NCBI RefSeq assembly: GCF_020080835.1
Contig: NC_058162.1
Coordinates: 17,014,640-17,078,639, forward strand
Direction of reading: 5' to 3'
DNA length: 64,000 nucleotides
Origin: Cotesia glomerata
Lineage: Eukaryota > Arthropoda > Insecta > Hymenoptera > Braconidae
Shown here: one piece after another, positions 46,738-59,342 of the stretch
How positions within the stretch are numbered: the stretch's first letter is position 1
How the letters are laid out: every line of letters starts with the position of its first letter
Notes under the pieces: model-generated
The model's database searches: none
Told to the model about the DNA's origin: nothing
The model's input: only the letters and a program-made list of their open reading frames with translations
Program-made: the position numbers and the translations under genes

Positions 46738-47433
46738 AAATTAGGAAAACGGTTGACCCTGAAGGCCATCCCTGCAACTTCCCGCTAATTCCATACTTAG
46801 GCGCTTAAAATTGCACCAATGACGTTTTTGAGCTCTTCGAGCTCAAAAATACAATTTATGGGTTATTTTGAGCTCTCCGAGCTCAAAGAGATTGCTTTTC
46901 TATGCTTTAAAGCACTTCGAGCTCAAAAGTCTAATAGAGATTTGATAAGACACTATTTCTTGAATTTTTAAACCGCAATAACTTTTGAATGAATAAACCG
47001 ATTTTTACGTGGTTAGAAGCATTCGACGCAGTTTTTTAAGCCTCACAAAGAATCTTAAATTTTGAATTGATCGCGCTAGTAATTTTGGAGTTATTCTGAA
47101 AAAACATTTTTTTCGGTTTTCTTTCGTTCACGATATCTCTCGAACGAATCAACCGATTTTGACCGGACTGGTAGCGATCAACGTGGTTTTTTGAGGTTAA
47201 GAGCTGATTAGTTTTTGGAATTGAACCTTTTAGCCGTTTAAAAGTTATTCCAAAAAAACCACATTTGAAAAAATTTTTTTTTTCAGTTTTTTTAAGATTT
47301 CTCAAAATCTATTGATCTGAATCGGTCCAAATAGTTTTCAAAATCTAAGTTTGGTCAAGCCCTTTCGAATGGCACCAACCGCGATGAAATCGATCAAGCC
47401 GTTCAAAAGTTATAAGCGATTCACATACTTTCA

Positions 47434-47531
<98 letters not shown>

Positions 47532-47680
47532 GACACCGTGACAACCTCGCGGGGATAGTCAGGGAAGCTTCCTGTGACCGTCAAACGTCGAGATCTGATG
47601 AAAACTCGATTTTTGCAAAACGGGGTTAAAACAATAACTTCCCGATTTTTGAAAATCTTCGATTTTATTAGCGGGAAGTA
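46738..47680 (-). repeat. (TG)n-cored interspersed repeat, inverted copy
   Basis: It runs from attaggaaaacggttgaccc (46738) and tgcaacttcccgctaattcc to ttattagcgggaagt (47680). It has gagctcgaagagctc-type words inside and an (AC)n core (47432-47529). Layout matches 51226-52518 in reverse. Confidence 0.85.
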
Positions 47681-48664
47681 AATAAAAGACTAATATGTAT
47701 CGTGTATCTTGCGCAGATCTTGAGAAAATCATGCGTAAATGTTTATTGTAAAACACTGTTGCAAAAAATGCATCAAAAGCTTTTTGAATGGACCGCGTTG
47801 AAAATATTTTTAATATTCTTGCGTATAATATCACGAATAATTTATAAATAATTCTTGAATCGAGTCCTTGTTACAAGATTTTGTGCAAGACACATACGTA
47901 GAATAAAACTCTAGTACCTATGAGTTCAGCAAAAGACTCTGACAATAATCTTGCTCAAGCACAGGCTACTTGGGTAACATAGACGATTCCATGGATGGTG
48001 AAAGAGACAGCATAAATTCGTGGATCACCTCATAAAGGACCAAGTTCAGATATCTTCAGACAAGTGACGTAAGCTTCAATAAAATTCGTTCGTGAGCTAT
48101 TTTTGTATTTGTCAATTGAACCTAAAACACTTTGACGTGCGTTTAAGAACTATATCTTTTGCATCAACTATCTAAGCAATAAATACGCTGCTAGTAAATG
48201 ACATATAAAGGTATTTAGTGTCACTAAGAGAACCAATAAGTAACTACGCAGTTTAGTAGCAGTTTCACAATCAATTCCATACAGAAAGTAAAAAAAAAAC
48301 ACTATTCAGCACTGCTGCTGCTACTGTTCAACTCAATAAATTGATATTACTTTATTCACTATGAACGACCATTAATCACTAAAGAACCGTATTTTCAACG
48401 CGCTAAGTCATTGGTTACATACTGAGCACTAATTACTACGACATAAAAAAAAATTACAGCCATAATGTTGATTAACCTTGGTTCTGAGTTATTACCAATA
48501 AATTGTATTTAAACATTTCATTATGTAGTTTCAGAAATGCTTATACTACGACTTTACGTGGCATCACCATCATAACTCTTCATCTATCTAATTAAGGTTA
48601 TTGATCATTTGCTTAAGAAAGCTACTATCGCTCAAGCACTTGGAATAACTTGAACTTGGGTGCC
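47681..48664. other. Non-coding stretch, nothing recognised
   Basis: AT-rich sequence without ORFs, splice-flanked exons or clear repeats. Confidence 0.5.
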
Positions 48665-49036
48665 CGTCATGAACAACTCGGTCCAGTACAACTCCGGTCA
48701 AAACAACTCACCCAATATAACTCCCGGCAAAAACAACTCCGGACGAAATAACTCCTGACATAATAACTTTATGCCAAAATAACTCGGTACAAAACAACTC
48801 ATGACAAAAATAAATCCGGAGGAAAATTACTCCTGACATAAAAGAAATAATTTTTGGGGGTCCAGGGGCGAAGCCCTGGCGGGGGCTGGGAAACGGGGGT
48901 TGGGGGGCAGAGCCCCTCATTTTAATTAATTAACTTTTATTAATTTAATTAATTTTATATATTAGACTTAATTATTTTAATTAAAAAATTCTTGGGGTCC
49001 AGGGGCGCAGCCCCGGGGGTTGGTGTTGGTTTTACA

Positions 49037-49080
<44 letters not shown>

Positions 49081-49205
49081 CGTTTTGTTCGGAGTTATTT
49101 TGGATGTGAGTTGTTTCGTCTGGAGTTGTTTTAGTCCTGAGTCATTTCGTCCGGAGTTATTAAAGTCAGAGTTGTATTGTCTGAGTTGTTTTGACCTAGC
49201 AACTC
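48665..49205. repeat. Inverted arrays of AACAACTCCGG-type repeats around GC-rich hairpin words
   Basis: About ten variants of aacaactcCGGtca lie in one orientation at 48672-48840, and about seven in the opposite orientation (ggagttattttg type) at 49083-49200. Between them ggtccaggggcgaagcccc (48855) and ggtccaggggcgcagcccc (48993) occur twice, plus a related patch at 48900 and a (GAT)n tract at 49037-49080. The symmetric layout suggests a small mobile element with subterminal repeats. Confidence 0.75.
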
Positions 49206-50312
49206 TAACTTGACTTAATGCAGTCATTTGGCCAAATCATTTATTTCCACATACTCCATCAGATTCAACATCAAAAGTTAATCTACAAGCTATATTTGAC
49301 ATAATTGTGTTTTTGTCAGCTTAATATCAGAGTACAGATAAGAAGAAGTGCTAATAACTGCGAACACTCAATTAATACTTTAGATCACAATAATTGAGCG
49401 AGTAGTTAAACGAACTCATAATTCTAAAGTTTCCGCATGAAAAGACGTCCGTAAGTAGCAATTTTCCGTTCCGATCAAACAAACCGCTTATCATAAGGAT
49501 AGCTTATAATAGTCCTAAGGAGATTTTCTATATAAGGAGCAACTTAGAAAATTCACGACTGCTATCAAATCTAAAAAATACAGCTATTCCAACTCATAAA
49601 TCCATACATATCATAGACAAAAACGTCTAGATGGATTACGCTCGTCATAAATACGATTAACAAGATTTGGAGATGTGGTAATTGCTTTAGGTAATGCTCG
49701 AATCGCCGTTTTGGTCTATGTCTAACCTTTCAGACTAAGTTTTACTGTTGTGAGTCGCTATTTTACGGATGTTTTCATAAATGCATTTGAAAAAAAAATT
49801 AATCATTATGAAGACGCAAAGAAAATTGTTTAAAGTTCAAAAGTAATACTTGACCATGTGTTGAAAAAAAAAAAACATTAGAAAATAAACAAATAATTGC
49901 AGTCACAAAAATAAAATCAAAATGGAGTCATTTAATATCTAGTTCAATTTGGCCAGAGTTAAAAGTTGCCATAGAATCAGCCGAACGTGGCTACTTTTCT
50001 ATTCTACTTAGATGCAATAATCATTATACAAGCAAAATTTTCAAACTGATAAAATATTTGATTTTGATTAAATCAAATTTAGTTCCAGCTATGATATTCT
50101 TTACCATTTATATGTAAGGATGCTTTTTTGTTACTATCGTAATTATCACCATCATTGTTAAATTAGCTGTTATATGTCTTTAACAAAAGGTCCTAAAATA
50201 TATCAATACGTTTAATTCAGAATTATCTAAAAATCAAAAATATTATCAGTTTTCACTAAAAATTTTTTCTTGATATGAACTATAAAAATTTAACAAACTT
50301 CTTTAAATAAAG
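49206..50312. other. Non-coding stretch, nothing recognised
   Basis: AT-rich; no ORF above background, no clear repeat and no splice-flanked exon seen. Confidence 0.5.
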
Positions 50313-50819
50313 TGGTCATTCCGTCCCAAATCGACAAATTTTTTACCCGACTAAAAAAATTTTATTTTTCAACTTCTGAAGTTTCACCAAAAAAAAATAA
50401 ATTAGAAGCGATTTTCGGCACATCTTGAAACTAGCGCGGATTTTTGCAGAATTAGTTGGATTTTTTTGAGTAAAAAAAAAAAATAAAAAGGGTCAAACTT
50501 CTAGAAAATAACGGTTATTTCGAAAAAACCGAAATATTTTATATATTCGGGCTTCTGAAATTTTTTAATAAAAACTACATTAAAAAACAACAATTTTCTA
50601 TTTGGTGTGGTCCCAATCGGTCAATTTTTGAAAAAGTTTTAGTGATTTAAAAAAAAAGAGCGATTTTTTTCAAAAATTCGTAGCTTTTTTTGGGCTGGGT
50701 AAAAAAATCTGAAATAATTTCTAAAAATGCCTTTTGGGAGGCAAAAAAAGATAGAAAACTTTGAGTAAAATCGAAGGGGGTCTGGTAAAAAATTTGTCGA
50801 TTTGGCATGGAATGACCCA
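50313..50819. mobile_element. MITE with GGTCATTCC ends
   Basis: The left end GGTCATTCCGTCCC runs on into aaatcgacaaattttttacc, and the right end is its inverse with ggcatggaatgaccc, giving TIRs of about 36 bp. The terminal word is shared with the large element that begins 30 bp further on. Confidence 0.8.
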
Positions 50820-51225
50820 TATAATTTTGTATAATTATATGAAGTTATGGGTCATTCCACCAAATAAGAACATTTTTACGGGGCGACCCTCGCAAATTAT
50901 GTTTAAAATTTATGGAGGTGTTCTCTATAATAAGAAATAAATTCCTTACAAGTTTCAGCCCTTAATATGCAGCGGTTCTGGAGTTATGATTTTTTGAAAT
51001 TTTGAAAAAAAATTTTTTTTAACTTTTTTATTAATTTTTCTGATGAGGAAAACTTTTTTATTAAAATCCATGAAAAATCTTATCTTATCGGAAAAATTCT
51101 CAGCTTTTGAATGAAAATATCCATTTCATCATAAACACATCAGAAGATCCTTTGAAATCCAATTAAAGTGGAAAAATTGATTTTTCTCGGTGTGCGGTGC
51201 AAGGTACATCCAATTTGACTTTTTT

Positions 51226-52518
<1,293 letters not shown>

Positions 52519-53271
52519 TTTTTTCTGAAAGATCAGAGTTTTTTACACAGAATATATGGTTTTCACGATGTGCATATTTTTTGTTCAATCGCAATTAAAT
52601 TAAACGTAATTAAAATACTTTTATTTTTAAACTTTTTTCAGATGTTCATACAGTTTTAATAAGAGCATATCCAATTTCATCATTTATCGGTAAAAGTGTG
52701 CAATGTCTGCGTACCCTTTACCGTCTTTGATAAAGAATATCGTACGTCTAACACATTTTTTTTGTCTAAATAATCATCATTCGTTATGAAAGAAAAATCA
52801 ACGCCTGTAAAATTCTTGATTGCCCAGGAATTCAAATCTTGTGGTGCCAGTATATGTTTTTTATTTTCCATTTGTAATGAAGCTCTAGCAGCATGTCGTT
52901 TTACTGGACCTACAAGCCCATCGCATGGTCCTTTGCCATGGGCAGTCGCAAAAAAATGCCACTCAACGATGATTCTAAAGTCAGCATAATATTAACATAA
53001 ATTATTTATTTATTTAAATACACGCAACGCCAATCGGCTATTTACATTATTATTATAATATATTTGAAATAATATCGTATAAGGGGATTTGAGCTATAAT
53101 ATAAATAATAATGACAAATTTTAATTTTTTATTGTAATTAGGATTGCACTTCAAGGGCGTTAATGAAAGAAAGCTAGAAATTAAATATAATAAATATTAA
53201 GCGATAGATATGATAAATGAAACTTGAGAAACTATATCCGTAAAATAGTGTTTAAATAGTTTATGTGCATT

Positions 53272-56150
53272 TTAGTTCATTAATATTGTATTTTTAAGCT
53301 TGGAGTAAAAGGTGCCCATAGAGTCCTCTAAGAAGTTGATACTGGAGCAGTGCTCATTGACTAGATTGGAAATTCTATTTCTCGGCCCGTGGAAGACGTA
53401 ACTTCTGGAGGTCTTGGTTGTAATCAACAGCCTAGTATTTCTTAACCCTGGTCTAGGTTTGGTGAACTCAAACTGCTCGTGAATTTCTGGTGAGAGTATT
53501 AGGCCGTTAATTACCTTGTAAAAAAACGCCATGTCAGCCGCATGCCGCCGACTAAGTAAACTATTAATTTTAAATTCATTGTAAACTTCTTCCGTGGTCA
53601 TGTAGGAGCCTCTTGCGTACAGATAGTACGTTATAAATTTGCAGAATTTCCTTTGGATTTTTTCCACTCTGTTGATTTGTACTTGAGTATGTGGTGACCA
53701 AATTATGCTGCAGTATTCTAGGATAGGCCGGACGAGGGTGTTGAAGAGGTGTAAATTTGTGTGTACGTCGTTGAACTCTCGGCCCGTTCTCAATATAAAT
53801 CAAGCGTTTTAAACGCTTTTGATGTTATTTTATCAATGTGCTCAGTAAAGTTAAGTTTATTGTCAATTATTATACCAAGATCCTTCACTGAAGAGACATC
53901 TTTCAATTGGTGTTGATCAAGATTATATAATGGTGGATATTGAGAGTTACCACGGGAGAGACACAGAGTGACACATTTATTTTTATTTAGATTTAGTTTA
54001 TTCATTGCACACCAATTGTAAAGTTCGTTGACATCACGTTGGAGACTGTTCATATCTTCAACGCCGTTGATCCTTCGGTAGATTTTTAAATCGTCTGCAT
54101 AGAGAAGATACTCTGACTCGAATTTCACACCAATATCGTTGATAAATATGATAAAGAGAATCGGCCCAAGGTGTGAGCCTTGCGGAACTCCAGTAGTAGC
54201 GTAATATTCATTTGAGATGTGTCCATTCACTCGGACTTGTAGTCTTCTATCTGATAAGTAGGACCGTATCCACTCTAAGGCTTTACCTCGAACTCCGTAT
54301 TGGTATAGTTTGTCAAGCAGTGTTTCATGATCAACTGTATCGAAAGCTTTGGAGAAGTCGGTATAGATAGTGTGGGTACAGAGACCTTGGTTCATTGCAT
54401 CTAGGACATAATTCATATATAAGTAGAGATTGGTGGTAGTAGATCTACCGCCAACGAACCCGTGTTGCCTGGTAGATATTACATTTTGGAATGCGGAGGT
54501 AATCTGCGGTAGGACTATTTTTTCGAACAATTTGGATAATGATGACTGGATGCAGACGGGTCTGTAATTAGACACTTCACCTTTGGGTCCAGACTTGTGT
54601 ATGGGGCTGATGAATGAGGCCTTCCACGCTGATGGAAATATACCTAATTCAAGTGATGTACTAAACAGGTGAGTAATCGGTTCCGCAAGTCCAGCTGCGC
54701 AATTTTTCAAGAACTGGTTAGGCAATTCGTCAGGACCTGCCCCTTTTCTTGAATCAAGCTTCCTCAGTTGCTTGTAGACATCATCATATCTTACGTTCAG
54801 TTTGGAGAGATTAACATCTTGTTCAGAGATACCAATGTGAGTTGTCGCAGTTTGGCCGCTGATGGTGTCAGGCAAATAAGGGGTGACAGGTTGGAAGGTG
54901 TTCTTAAAAAAGGAAGCAAATAAATTGCTTACTTCCTGACCGTCATTGGCTATTGTGTTATTCCAGCTCATTGTAGAAGGAATATCAGTGTCACTCTTTC
55001 TTTTGTTCTTGATGAAGCTCCAGAAATCAGTGGCGTTCAATTTAATCTTTTGTTCAGTTTTAATTATATAATTATTGTAACAATTATTGCTAATGTTTTT
55101 ACATTCCTGCCTTAGCTTACGAAAAGTGTTGTAATGATATTTGGAATTAGTTTTTTTATACTTAGTATGAGCTGTCTTTTTTTCCTTTATTTTTTTTATC
55201 AGTTCATTTGAGAACCAGGTGGGGTAGTTATTCGGCCTTTTGTGATGTACAGGTATGTATAGCGCGATCCCTTCGTCAAGTTTATTATAGAACCAGTTGA
55301 TTTTATCATCCAGAGCTTCAATTTCAAATAATTCAATCCAGTTGCAGGACATATAATATTCATTTAACCCGGCGTAGTTTGCTTTATTGAATAGTAATTT
55401 ACGAGAGTTGTTTTGCTTGAGATTGGCCTGGGTGTTGACTAGTATGCTTAGTGCTGGGTGATAATTGTCTTCACTGATAAGAGGATCTGCTTTGTTGACT
55501 TTGACATCTATATCGCTAAAACAAAGGTCCAGAAATTTATTATTATTATTATAGATTGTGTTGAGTTGTTGACAGTTGACGAGGTTCATCTCGCTGAATA
55601 ACGTGTTCTCGCAGCTAGCTTGAGGATAGCTGCTGGGTAAATTATAGTCGCCCAGTATGATTATTTTGCACTTTGGATATTTATTTTTTAAAAATAATAC
55701 AGTATCTGTGTGATTAATATAGGTATCAAGTGGTGATAGGGGCGGAAGATAGACACACCCGATGATGATGTCACTTTCAGTACACCTAACTCTAATAAAG
55801 ATCTGTTCGATATCACTGTCATTAGTTTCTATTAACTCCGCTGTAATACTTCTTTTTACTGCAATTAAGACACCACCACCACGTTTTCGATCACTTGTTA
55901 AGTTGTCTCTGTCTTTTCGGAAAATCACGAAGGCCTTGTCCATGATTTCCCCAGAGGAGATGGATTCATTTAACCAAGTTTCACTTATACAAATAACGTC
56001 CCCACTGTAGCAAGCTGTCGAGGTTAAGAAAAGTTTGAGTTTAGTTCTTAAACCTCTTGTGTTTTGATAATATATATTTACTTTAGGTTTCCTTATTTTT
56101 CTTCCTGGACGGACGAAAATTCTGTTTATTAACGATCTTAGGCACACCAT
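53272..56150 (-). pseudogene. CR1-group ORF2 (endonuclease + reverse transcriptase), one frameshift
   Basis: The start is ATG at 56150, inside the end of ORF1. AP endonuclease motifs are YYQNTRGLRTK, CISETWLNES, GGGVLIAVKRS, IIILGDYNLP and DNYHPALSI. The linker is followed by RT motifs KGAGPDELPNQF, ISPIHKSGPKGEVSNYRPVC, QHGFVGGRSTTTNLY, YTDFSKAFDTVDHETLLDKL, GVPQGSHLGPILF and LLYADDLKIY. The frame ends at 53790 (AFKTLDLY, stop), and the C-terminal part continues in another frame (RTGREFNDVH to 53272) with VRPILEYCSIIWSPH. A single small indel thus disables an otherwise complete enzyme. Confidence 0.87.
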
Positions 56151-57024
56151 TTACGTATTTGATTGTTTTATTATTATCTCCACCCTGGGTGAGATCATCG
56201 AGCTCGGTGCGGAGCGTGCTCAGATGCAATTGTTGTGCCTGAGTTAAGCTAGGTTTAAATCTTATGTTAGGGTTGTTAGCAGGTCTGGATCTCAAGATGG
56301 TCCTGGCTGCTGCAACAGTGGGAGCATAGAGCAGAACTGGACGAGTTTTACCTTGAGCAGGCTTACCGAGGCGACGGAGTTTGATGTCGGGAACGATGTC
56401 TGACAATTCCTCAGGGATTATTGCTGCAACACTGTCAATATCGTCTTGACGGCGGTCAGTGCCGACAGGTTCCTTTGACTCCGGAATGTTTAGTATGATG
56501 ACCTGAGATTCTCGTTTCTTGCGTTCGTTTATTTCAGCGATGACACTGTTTGGATCATCAGGAAGTTTATTAATGGTCGTAAGTTTATATTCAATATCGG
56601 TGATTCTTTTGTCAAATAATTTTTGTTGATGTGTGAGGTTTTTATTTTGCTCAGCAAATTTATTTAGGTCGGTGCGAATTCCCGTTACATTCTTTTCAAT
56701 TTTTTCGATTTTTTCCTTAAATGGGGAGAAATATTTTTCGAAAATTTTCTCCATTTCACTTCTGCTAGTTGACAAAGTGGGCTCGTCATCGTCATCTGAC
56801 TCGTTCTCACCCACAATAATGCTAACCTCAAAAACACAGTCGTTACACTTCCAACTTGTAGAACCTTTTTTCCGATATTCAGCGTAATAAATGTTGAACT
56901 CCGTATTACTTAATTTACTACATTTTTTATGATACCACTTTTTACATTGACAACAACCAATACAGCTGGTTTTTGCTCTAATTTGCTTAGTGCAACTTTC
57001 ACATGTGTGTTTACAATCCGCCAT
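56083..57024 (-). CDS. CR1-group ORF1 protein (PHD-like finger, coiled coil)
   Basis: Intact frame of 313 codons with ATG at 57024. It starts with a Cys/His-rich PHD-like finger (residues 4-64: CESC, CIGCCQCKKWYHKKC, WKCNDC). A coiled-coil-rich segment with many Lys/Glu/Asn (about 88-165) follows, then an RNA-binding-like region with ESQVIILNIPES and KLRRLGKPAQGKTRPVLL (about 170-280). It ends in a basic tail. In such elements ORF1 packages the RNA and moves it to chromatin. It overlaps ORF2 by 68 bp in another frame. Confidence 0.85.
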   Translation of the reverse strand: MADCKHTCESCTKQIRAKTSCIGCCQCKKWYHKKCSKLSNTEFNIYYAEYRKKGSTSWKCNDCVFEVSIIVGENESDDDDEPTLSTSRSEMEKIFEKYFSPFKEKIEKIEKNVTGIRTDLNKFAEQNKNLTHQQKLFDKRITDIEYKLTTINKLPDDPNSVIAEINERKKRESQVIILNIPESKEPVGTDRRQDDIDSVAAIIPEELSDIVPDIKLRRLGKPAQGKTRPVLLYAPTVAAARTILRSRPANNPNIRFKPSLTQAQQLHLSTLRTELDDLTQGGDNNKTIKYVNGVPKIVNKQNFRPSRKKNKET

Positions 57025-57452
57025 ATTTTATTTTTCTTAATTAAATTAGTAAATGTTTTTTTATTTTTAAATTGCTGAGGTGCTCCATCTGAGAAGTAAA
57101 AAATCTTTTCAATAACAGTAAATTTTTCTCTTAAAAAAGAAATCAATTGTTCTTGAAATAAATAAATCAAAACTGTGTCATGTTTAAGGCAATCTGAGAT
57201 ACCAACTAAGCCTAAATGCTTAATAGTATCATTTTCGTTTTAGTAAACCAACATTTGAAGTATAGTAGCTTGGTCATTATTTCAATGATAGCCTTGAGCA
57301 GCTTCCTGCACAACAAACCCAATTTTCTACCAAGTTAAAAACTACTGCTAATTCACCACTTTTCAAATTTAATTTCGCATTAGGGAAAAACCGACTTTGT
57401 ATTTTTACTATAAAGTCATGTTTTAAAAGTTTCTCAAGTTGCGTCGCTAAGG

Positions 57453-58157
57453 TACACGGAAAAAAATTTCTGGGAAAATTTACGATACAACTATTGTAAA
57501 GCTGGACTATACTTTTATTACTATTAATTGTCAAATATTTTAGAAGAAAAAATACTATTTATTCATGATAAAATACGATATTACTATTGTAAAAAGTAAG
57601 AGATGAAAATTTCCAGTGCTGCCTCTGTATCTTTTCAATAGAACTATAGCAAATTTTACAATAGTTGAATTGGAATGTTTCTCAATTAGTTTGAGTGATG
57701 GCCGTGCACAGCGCTAGACTTCGAGTTTATGTAAATGTTAAAGGATATGCTTCTTAGTTCATCTCAGATAGCGTAGAGGGACAGTCTCTGGCTACCAACA
57801 CAGAGTTCTGGGTTCGATTCCCAGATAGCACGAAAATGTCGCTCTCTTTTTCGATTACTGTACAGGTACCAATTAGTCCAACCTTCTATCTCTCTCCCTC
57901 CTTAATATTTCTTTAAAAAAAACCAACTATAAATTTTTACAATAGTTGAATTGTAAAGTTCACAAACACATATTGTTTAATTTGCTCTATAGTATTCGAC
58001 TTTTTACGACTCTTGCTAGTCTTATTTGTTGGATAAAATTTACAATAGTAGATCGTAAAAATTACTAAATGAGAAGTATAGTCCACTGTTACTATTTTAT
58101 TTAGTAAAAATTACAATAGTAAAATAGTAAAAACTCCTTCAATTTTCTTTCCGTGTA
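57453..58157. mobile_element. MITE with TA duplication, TIR CACGGAAA, and tRNA-like core
   Basis: The ends TACACGGAAAAAAATTT (57453) and AATTTTCTTTCCGTGTA (58157) flank related AT-rich inverted arms (caactattgtaaa and inverse-type words). TA at each end fits Tc1/mariner-type insertion. It interrupts the transposon gene exactly: removing it with one TA leaves an open codon series (DDFID then TLATQLEK). Confidence 0.85.
57760..57830 (+). tRNA. tRNA-like sequence inside the MITE (degenerate)
   Basis: A-box match TAGCGTAGAGG (57768-57778) and B-box GGTTCGATTCC (57810-57820) lie 31 bp apart, followed by a Y-rich tail. A full cloverleaf is not convincing, so it is more likely a pol III-like relic than a working tRNA. 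Confidence 0.35.
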
Positions 58158-59046
58158 TCAATAAAGTCATCGGAATCCGAAATAACGTTTACAATGGTAC
58201 ATCGATCGGTTGATGTCCACATTTTAATTTTAAATTCGATTTCATTTACATCAAATTCTTTAAACGATGGATGAAAGTAATTAATGATTTCTTCATTGTT
58301 TGGACATCTATTACAACTTCTCGAGAAGCACGATTCCGTTGGATTATTACAAATCAATTTATTCAATAAATTTTTATAAATTGATTAAGTTTCCATAATC
58401 CAATCAGTATTTCTCGCAAATTTTGGAAAATTACATCCTAAATAAGAAAATGGAATCGTAGTTGTGAACGCCATCTGCATTGTATAAACTCAATTTTTTA
58501 ACGAGCAGTTTGAAATTTTTAATATTTAACAGAAAATTATTTTACTATCCCGAATAATCGTATAACGCTTAGCCGATATAACGTTTAATTTAATTGTGAT
58601 TGAACAAAAAATATGCACATCGTGAAAACCATATATTTTGTGTAAAAAACTCTGATCTTTCAGAAAAAAAAGTCAAATTGGATGTACCTTGCACCGCACA
58701 CCGAGAAAAATCAATTTTTTCACTTTAATTGGATTTCAAAGGGTCTTTTGATGTGTTTATGATAAAATGGATATTTTCATTCAAAAACTGAGAATTTTTC
58801 CGACAAGATAAGATCTTTCGTGGATTTTAATAAAAAAGTTTTCTTCATCAGAAAAATTAATAAAAAAGTTAAAAAAAAATTTTTTTCAAAATTTCAAAAA
58901 ATCATAACTCCAGAACCGCTGCATATTAAGGGCTGAAACTTGTAGGGAATTTATTTCTTATTATAGAGAACACCTTCATAAATTTTAAACATAATCCGCG
59001 AGGGTCGCCCCGTAAAAATGTTCTTATTTGGTGGAATGACCCTTAT

Positions 59047-59342
59047 ATATAATTTTTCCAGTGGTGTTGCAGATAATTCTTTATAATTGCGTCGAATTTT
59101 TATACAAAATCACAAAAACCTTAATGTAAAGTTTTATACAACTTATATATAATTCCATATGAAACAGATATAACTTTTTTTACTTGGTGGAGTCGAAAAA
59201 ATGAACTTAGATAAGCTTAAATTCATTGTTTTAGTATAGCAGTTAAGTTCATTTAAGTTAATTTTTTCAACTCGGGAGAACGTGCAGACACTTTGATAGT
59301 TCTGTTTTCTCTAAACATAACGTACTCCAATATATATCTACT
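59047..59342. other. Short non-coding spacer
   Basis: AT-rich; nothing recognised between the large element and the Helitron-like end. Confidence 0.4.

Larger units (their letters stand above)
53000..57054 (-). mobile_element. CR1-group (Jockey superfamily) non-LTR retrotransposon, nearly intact
   Basis: The element has ORF1 with a PHD-like finger and ORF2 with AP endonuclease and RT, and ends in an (AAAT)n-like tail at about 52996-53018. It lies inside the transposon gene of the 50849-59042 element. One frameshift in ORF2 is the only clear defect. Confidence 0.85.
52680..58366 (-). pseudogene. Transposon gene of the 50849-59042 element, broken in several places
   Basis: The pieces, N to C, start with a Cys-rich segment with NPTESCFSRSCNRCP and KMWTSTDRCT (58366-58158). 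After the MITE come ATQLEKLLKHDFIVKIQSRF (57452-57277) and a decayed stretch with FVVQEAAQGYH. Then FYFSDGAPQQFKNKKTFTNL (57170-57055) and, after the CR1-group insertion, VEWHFFATAHGKGPCDG and KRHAARASLQ to the end (52985-52680). I recall this arrangement (SDGA..QFKN followed by HGKG.CDG..G..KR) from a family of uncharacterised insect transposon-derived proteins, but cannot name it. Frameshifts and stops show it is dead. Confidence 0.72.
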
